A DNA stretch of 64,000 bases. It comes from Scytalidium lignicola. Taxonomy: Eukaryota > Ascomycota > Leotiomycetes. The notes under the pieces were generated by a model. That model had not been told where the DNA came from. It was given only the letters and a program-made list of their open reading frames with translations, and did not search any database. The position numbers and the translations under genes are program-made. This document shows, piece after piece, positions 58,854-64,000 of the stretch (position 1 is the stretch's first letter; the number at the start of each line of letters is the position of its first letter). The stretch spans positions 124,001 through 188,000 of the forward strand of contig NCSJ02000001.1 in assembly GCA_002812745.2 (NCBI GenBank). Direction: 5' to 3'.

Positions 58854-60539
58854 TTATTCCTCACCCTCAACTGGGGCCTCCTCCTCATATTCCTCCTCAC
58901 CCTCAGAGATGGAGGCATCCTGGTATTGCTGATACTCGGAAACAAGATCGTTCATGTTGGACTCAGCCTCAGTGAACTCCATCTCGTCCATACCCTCACC
59001 AGTATACCAATGCAAGAAAGCCTTACGTCTGAACATAGCAGTGAATTGGTCACCAACACGCTTGAAAAGCTCCTGGATGGAGGTAGAGTTTCCAACGAAG
59101 GTGGCTGACATCTTAAGGCCACGTGGAGGAATGGAGCAGAGAGCAGTCTGCACATTGTTGGGAATCCACTCAACGAAGTAAGAGGAGTTCTTGTTCTGGA
59201 CGTTGCGCATCTGGTCCTCAACTTCCTTCATGGAGACCTTGCCACGGAAGAGGGCACAGCAAGTGAGGTAGCGACCGTTACGGAAATCAGATGCAGCCAT
59301 CATGTTCTTGGGGTCGTACATTTGCTGGGTCAACTCTGGGACAGTAACAGCACGGAAAGAGTGAGCACCACGGCTGGTGAGAGGAGCGAAGCCGACCATG
59401 AAGAAGTGGAGACGTGGGAAAGGCACCATGTTGACAGCCAATTTCCGGAGATCAGAGTTGAGTTGACCTGGGAAACGGAGACAGGTGGTGACACCAGACA
59501 TGACAGCAGAGACCAAGTGGTTAAGGTCTCCATAGGAGGGGTTAGATAGCTTAAGAGTCCTCATGCAGATGTCATAAAGAGCCTCGTTATCGATACAGAA
59601 GGTCTCGTCGGAGTTCTCAACCAACTGATGGACGGAGAGGGTGGCGTTGTATGGCTCGACAACGGTATCAGAGACCTTGGGAGATGGCACAACGGAGAAG
59701 GTGGCCATCATACGGTCGGGGAACTCTTCACGGATCTTGGAGATCAAAAGCGTACCCATACCAGCACCGGTTCCACCACCGAGGGAGTGGGTGATCTGGA
59801 ATCCCTGAAGGCAATCACATCCCTCAGCCTCACGACGGACAACGTCGAGAACCTGGTCGACAAGCTCAGCACCCTCAGTGTAGTGACCCTTTGCCCAGTT
59901 GTTACCAGCTCCAGATTGGCCGAAGACGAAGTTGTCCGGACGGAAAAGCTGACCGAAAGGACCAGCACGAACAGCGTCCATAGTACCAGGCTCCAAATCG
60001 ACCAGAACGGCACGAGGAACATACTTGTTTCCAGAGGCCTAGACATGTCAGATCCAGGATTAGGTAGTTTGGTGTCGGAACACTCACCTCGTTGAAGTAA
60101 ACATTCATACGCTCCAACTGGAGATCAGATGAGCCATTATAGCTATGAAACAATGTCAGACACGTTGATCAAGCTATATTTTCGCGTCTACAGAGATTAC
60201 TTACACACCAGAGCCATCAAGACCGTGTTCACCGGAAATGGTTTGCCTGTTTTGTTGTCAATGTTCTAGTTCCAATACCGTGTAGTTCAGGGGAACCAAC
60301 CAGAAGGCAGCACCAATTTGGTTACCCTATAGAATGTCAACAGAAGTACATAGATAGTAGATTCAATGCTACTTACACATTGACCAGTCTGGAGGTGAAC
60401 CTATATGCGTAGAAAAGCTATGGTTAGCTGGGTCTCCTTTTATGGGTGCCTTGGTGGGGTATTTCAGGGGTAGTTTCACGCGTCGTGATGATAAACAGAT
60501 GCAGCACAAGATAATAGAATCACTTACGATTTCACGCAT
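58854..60539 (-). CDS. tub2: beta-tubulin
   Basis: Six exons: 60539-60528, 60400-60377, 60326-60301, 60246-60205, 60142-60088 and 60038-58854, 447 residues, exactly the usual length. The start [20 protein letters not shown] is spread over three very small exons (12, 24 and 26 nt). The tubulin signature [11 protein letters not shown] and an acidic tail ([14 protein letters not shown]) are present. Beta-tubulin polymerises with alpha-tubulin into microtubules and binds GTP. Residues tied to benzimidazole resistance are the sensitive type: Phe167 (59697-59699), Glu198 GAG (59604-59606) and Phe200 (59598-59600). Exon structure is conserved in filamentous ascomycetes. It is divergent from gcn20 across 300 bp. 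Confidence 0.98.
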
Positions 60540-60839
60540 GATGAATTTGAGTCGATTATAGAAGAGATGGTTTTTTTGTATTGAGAGTTGTAGAAGGAAG
60601 ATGGTTACTCCTTTGTCGATTTGATGTTTGTTGTCAAGCGGTGTGGGCATATGGAATAGGAAACAACCGTTCGCTTAGCGTCTTTAGCGTAAACATGCAG
60701 GTCCGACCAATAGTTTGCATTCTTGCCAAACAAGCTCGAAGACCGGGGGGCAACATCATTGACGAGACTGGTTTGCAGGATCCTTCGCCATTCCAACAGC
60801 AACAGCAAAACAGTTAGATATAACCAATAATATAAAACT
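60540..60839. promoter_or_regulatory. shared divergent promoter of beta-tubulin and gcn20
   Basis: The two ATGs are 300 bp apart on opposite strands, so both promoters must lie here. CTTAGCG/TTTAGCG words occur near 60674-60690. No perfect TGACTCA is seen, so direct CPC-1 control of gcn20 is not supported. Confidence 0.65.
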
Positions 60840-63256
60840 ATGGAGGCGGAAATAAAAGCTGTTATACCCAACATTGATCCTGTCGTTTCGGAGTACTCTG
60901 TGGGTTATCTCAATCATGCATCAAGTGCATATGTGCCTGATACAGAATCTTCTGGCTCAACCCCGCTAGAAGAAGCAGCAGTATCTATCACGGCTCTTTT
61001 GGTTTCCGCATCGGGAAACCCATCTCCAGAGAATGAAATTAGGATTAGTCAGTTAGTACAGAAATGGGTAGGAAGATACAACGCCTCAAGCGAGGCAAAT
61101 GGAGCAAGGATGCAGGCTTCTTCAGCTGCTAGGAAGTTAGACCAGGCCATTCAAGTGTCATCTCAGCGGAATATGTCATCTACTCTAGGTATAGCTACTG
61201 GGGGTGTGGACCTTGAATCAGCAAATACTAGAAAATTGGAATCGAAAGTCGATCGAAAGAAGCTGGAGAAGGCAGAACGCAAGATTGCTGTCAAGCAGAA
61301 CAAGAAGACTTTCAAGAGTGTCGAATATGAGGCATCAAAACTGCTTAACCAGCCAACCGATGCTCAGTCGTATGAAGAATTCTTTATGGCCGTCAATCCT
61401 CTCCAACTGGGTAACCAAGGCCAGACAAAGAGCAAGGATATTAAGGTTGACAGCATTGATATCTCCATTGGTGGACTTAGAATTTTGGCGGATACTAGCT
61501 TAACTTTGGCTTACGGTCGAAGATATGGTCTAGTTGGTCAAAACGGTATTGGAAAGTCTACACTTCTACGAGCCTTGGCTAGGAGAGAGGTTGCGATTCC
61601 AACACACATTTCAATCCTTCATGTCGAGCAAGAGGTAGATCTAGCCTTCTATATTTGTATTTTTTGGTTCTACTACTGACTGACTTCTTAAGATCACTGG
61701 AGACGACACTCCTGCTTTACAAGCTGTTCTAGACGCTGATGTTTGGCGAAAACATCTTCTTGCTGAGCAAGAAGTAAGTATTGCACTCCATATCCGATTT
61801 ATTGATGGCACCATCATGCGGCTGGGTGTCTTAATATTTCTACACATACGATCCATGCTAATGTACCTAGAAAATCTCTAAACAACTCTCAAACCTTGAA
61901 GAGGAGCGGTCATCAATGGCTGATACCTCAACTGATGCAGAAAAGCTTGATCGAGATCGAGAGGGTCTTGATCAAACATTAGGAGATATTCAATCAAAAC
62001 TTGCAGAGATGGAGTCTGACAAAGCAGAACCTAGAGCAGCAAGTATCTTGGCAGGTTTGGGTTTTTCTCCAGAACGGCAGCAATTCGCAACAAAGACATT
62101 CTCCGGAGGTTGGCGTATGCGGTTGGCATTAGCTCGAGCCCTCTTTTGTGAACCAGACCTCCTCCTTCTTGACGAACCGTCAAACATGTTGGATGTCCCT
62201 TCCATCACCTTCCTTTCCAACTATTTACAGACTTACCCAAGTACTGTTCTAGTAGTCAGTCACGACAGAGCTTTCTTAAACGAAGTTGCTACCGATATCA
62301 TTCACCAACATTCCGAACGATTAGACTACTATAAGGGTGCCAATTTTGAATCCTTTTATGCGACCAAGGAAGAGCGACGAAAAACAGCTAAGAGAGAATA
62401 CGAGAACCAAATGGCACAGCGTGCCCATCTTCAGGCCTTTATTGATAAATTCCGTTATAACGCTGCAAAATCGTCTGAAGCGCAATCCAGGATCAAGAAA
62501 CTTGAGAAGATGCCAGTATTGGAAGCGCCAGAGAGCGAATATATAGTTCATTTCAAATTTCCTGACGTGGAAAAATTGTCTCCTCCAATTATCCAGATGA
62601 CTAATGTGAGCTTCGGCTACTCCAAAGACAATATTCTCCTCAGGAACGTTGATCTGGATGTCCAGCTTGACTCGCGGATAGGTATTGTTGGACCTAACGG
62701 GGCAGGTAAAACTACAGTTTTGAAACTCCTGATTGGCAGATTACAACCTACCACTGGCCTTATCTCTCAGAATCCCCGACTCCGGGTAGGATACTTTGCC
62801 CAGCATCACGTCGATGCACTGGACCTAAATCAGAGCGCTGTGGGCTTCATGGCTAAAGCATATCCAGGAAAACAAGATGAAGAATATCGAAGGCATCTGG
62901 GAGCTTTTGGTATCACAGGTATGACTGGCTTACAGAAGATGGAACTACTTTCAGGAGGTCAAAAGTCTCGTGTAGCATTTGCTTGTCTTTCCTTGACAAA
63001 TCCTCATATTCTTGTTCTTGATGAACCTTCCAATCATTTAGATATTGAGGCTATGGATGCGCTCTCTTCGGCGTTACAACAGTTCCAAGGTGGCGTTTTG
63101 ATGGTCAGTCACGATGTTACTATGCTACAGACTGTTTGTACGAGTCTTTGGGTGTGTGATAATGGCATTGTTGAGAAGTTCCCTGGCGATGTAAAGGCCT
63201 ATAAGAAGAGGATTACTGCTCAAGCAGATGCTGCTGGGGTTGTTCAAGCTCACTAG
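60840..63256 (+). CDS. gcn20: GCN20, ABC-F protein of general amino-acid control
   Basis: Three exons: 60840-61634, 61693-61773 and 61871-63256, 753 residues (yeast Gcn20 has 752). It has two ABC ATPase domains and no membrane segment. Walker A motifs are GQNGIGKS (about 233-240) and GPNGAGKTT (about 566-574). Signature motifs are FSGGWRMRLALARA and LSGGQKSRVAFA. Walker B motifs are LLLLDEPSNMLD and ILVLDEPSNHLD, each with a following VSHD. The N-terminal ~200 residues match the Gcn20 region that binds Gcn1. With Gcn1 on ribosomes it helps activate the eIF2alpha kinase Gcn2 during amino-acid starvation (family knowledge). That pathway acts on the uORF leader of cpc-1, which lies ~38 kb away in this window. 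The interdomain linker LEKMPVLEAPE is typical of ABCF3. Confidence 0.96.
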
Positions 63257-63816
63257 AGAGATTATTATGATAGAATATAATGAAGTTTATGACCTCAATG
63301 AGCTATGCGGTTACGTTTTCCGTCACACTCTGTAGATACGTATTGTTTTCTTGTCATGTAAACTCCCCCTTGGACCTTTTTCTTCTTCCTTAATTGATAA
63401 ACTAGATGCGTCTCGCATATCCATTCAGTTTCTATCGCCGACCCTATTATTGGCAATTCTATCATTAAAAAAANTTACAAATACGTGGGAAAGGGGAAAC
63501 TGACCCTACTTTTCAATATTGTAGCTTCTACTCAAAAGCAGTTGCTTTTCAAATAAAATGTCGGTTGCTGTCTGCATAGGAAATTTGTGAAACTTACGTA
63601 CTACCAGTTATATACAACGTCTATTTTACCCTTATTCAATAAGTTACTCCTTTTTCAAGCTGAGAAATACAGGACGCCAAATCTAAAGAGAAATCAAGCA
63701 ATCACAAAACTTCGTAGAATACTGATTTATCCTACTTTATATTCCTTCTACTTCATCACCCAAGCTCTGATACCCATCCTTCAATACACCAATGATTATC
63801 CAACCTTCCGCTAAGA
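63257..63816. other. convergent 3' spacer after gcn20
   Basis: 560 bp between the gcn20 stop and the stop of the right-edge gene. It should hold both 3' UTRs. One N at 63474. The 75-codon frame at 63587-63814 shows no domain and is not called. Confidence 0.5.
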
Positions 63817-64000
63817 CTAGAATATACCATGCGTCATCTCTGGACTTTCATCCATAGGCTTCCCGCTAAGATTATAAGTCTGTGATACGGCATCCCAAGC
63901 TTCTTGTGCAGCTCCACCGATCCATCCTTTCTCCTGAAAATAGTTTATCAAGACACACACGTAATACCTGCACTCTAGCATTAACGGCCCATAGTGATAC
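63817..64000 (-). CDS. C-terminal end of an unidentified protein (partial)
   Basis: The last exon reads EKGWIGGAAQEAWDAVSQTY then NLSGKPMDESPEMTHGIF and stops at 63817. The acceptor is TTTTCAG before 63933. The upstream donor is uncertain: GTATTA at 63967 would leave a 34-nt intron, too short for fungi, while GTATCA at 64000 would give a 67-nt intron of normal size, so 63934-64000 may all be intron. I do not recognise the protein; most of it lies beyond the window. It converges with gcn20. Confidence 0.45.
   Translation of the reverse strand, partial: YHYGPLMLECRYYVCVLINYFQEKGWIGGAAQEAWDAVSQTYNLSGKPMDESPEMTHGIF

Overview
This window is nuclear DNA of a filamentous ascomycete. Short spliceosomal introns (about 45-120 nt, GTRNGT..AG) interrupt most genes, both strands are used, and the proteins are typical of Pezizomycotina (a CPC-1 bZIP with a uORF leader, a Cup1-like LYR protein, a six-exon beta-tubulin). 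The sequence cannot settle the species. The tubulin tail and the noncoding composition suggest Leotiomycetes, perhaps Sclerotiniaceae (inference).

Layout. 0.6-8.5 kb: an MMS2-type ubiquitin E2 variant (+), a LYR/Cup1-like mitochondrial protein (-), a large bZIP regulator (-) and the CCR4-NOT subunit Caf40/Rcd1 (-). 9.6-18.5 kb: a KIN1/KIN2 (PAR-1/MARK type) kinase (-), divergent from a GPATCH1/TOUGH-type G-patch splicing protein (+), then a Whi2-like BTB protein (+) with no in-frame ATG at its apparent start. 18.5-23.8 kb: a long upstream region and cpc-1 (GCN4 orthologue), with a two-codon uORF1, a 49-codon uORF2 and two TGACTCA elements. 25.3-31.7 kb: an unknown gene interrupted by an in-frame stop (-), a PhzF-family gene (+), a repeat-rich spacer and a KHA1-like K+/H+ antiporter (-). 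31.7-58.85 kb: about 27 kb in which I can support only one gene, a small bZIP factor at 50.0-51.05 kb; this DNA is strongly enriched in the word TACTGTA/TACAGTA. 58.85-63.3 kb: beta-tubulin (-) and GCN20 (ABC-F, +) sharing a 300-bp divergent promoter. At the right edge lies the C-terminal end of an unidentified minus-strand gene.

How the genes relate. cpc-1 and gcn20 both belong to the general amino-acid control pathway: Gcn20 with Gcn1 activates the eIF2alpha kinase Gcn2, which through uORF reinitiation controls translation of the GCN4/CPC-1 protein. Whi2 in yeast also restrains TORC1 when amino acids are scarce. They are about 40 kb apart and not in an operon-like arrangement, so physical linkage may be chance. 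The rest are housekeeping or regulatory genes. No transposase, reverse transcriptase, CRISPR array, tRNA or rRNA was recognised. The main unexplained signals are the gene-poor tract with its recurring TACTGTA word, the inverted-repeat element near 27.8 kb, the interrupted gene at 25-26 kb and the missing start codon of the Whi2-like gene.
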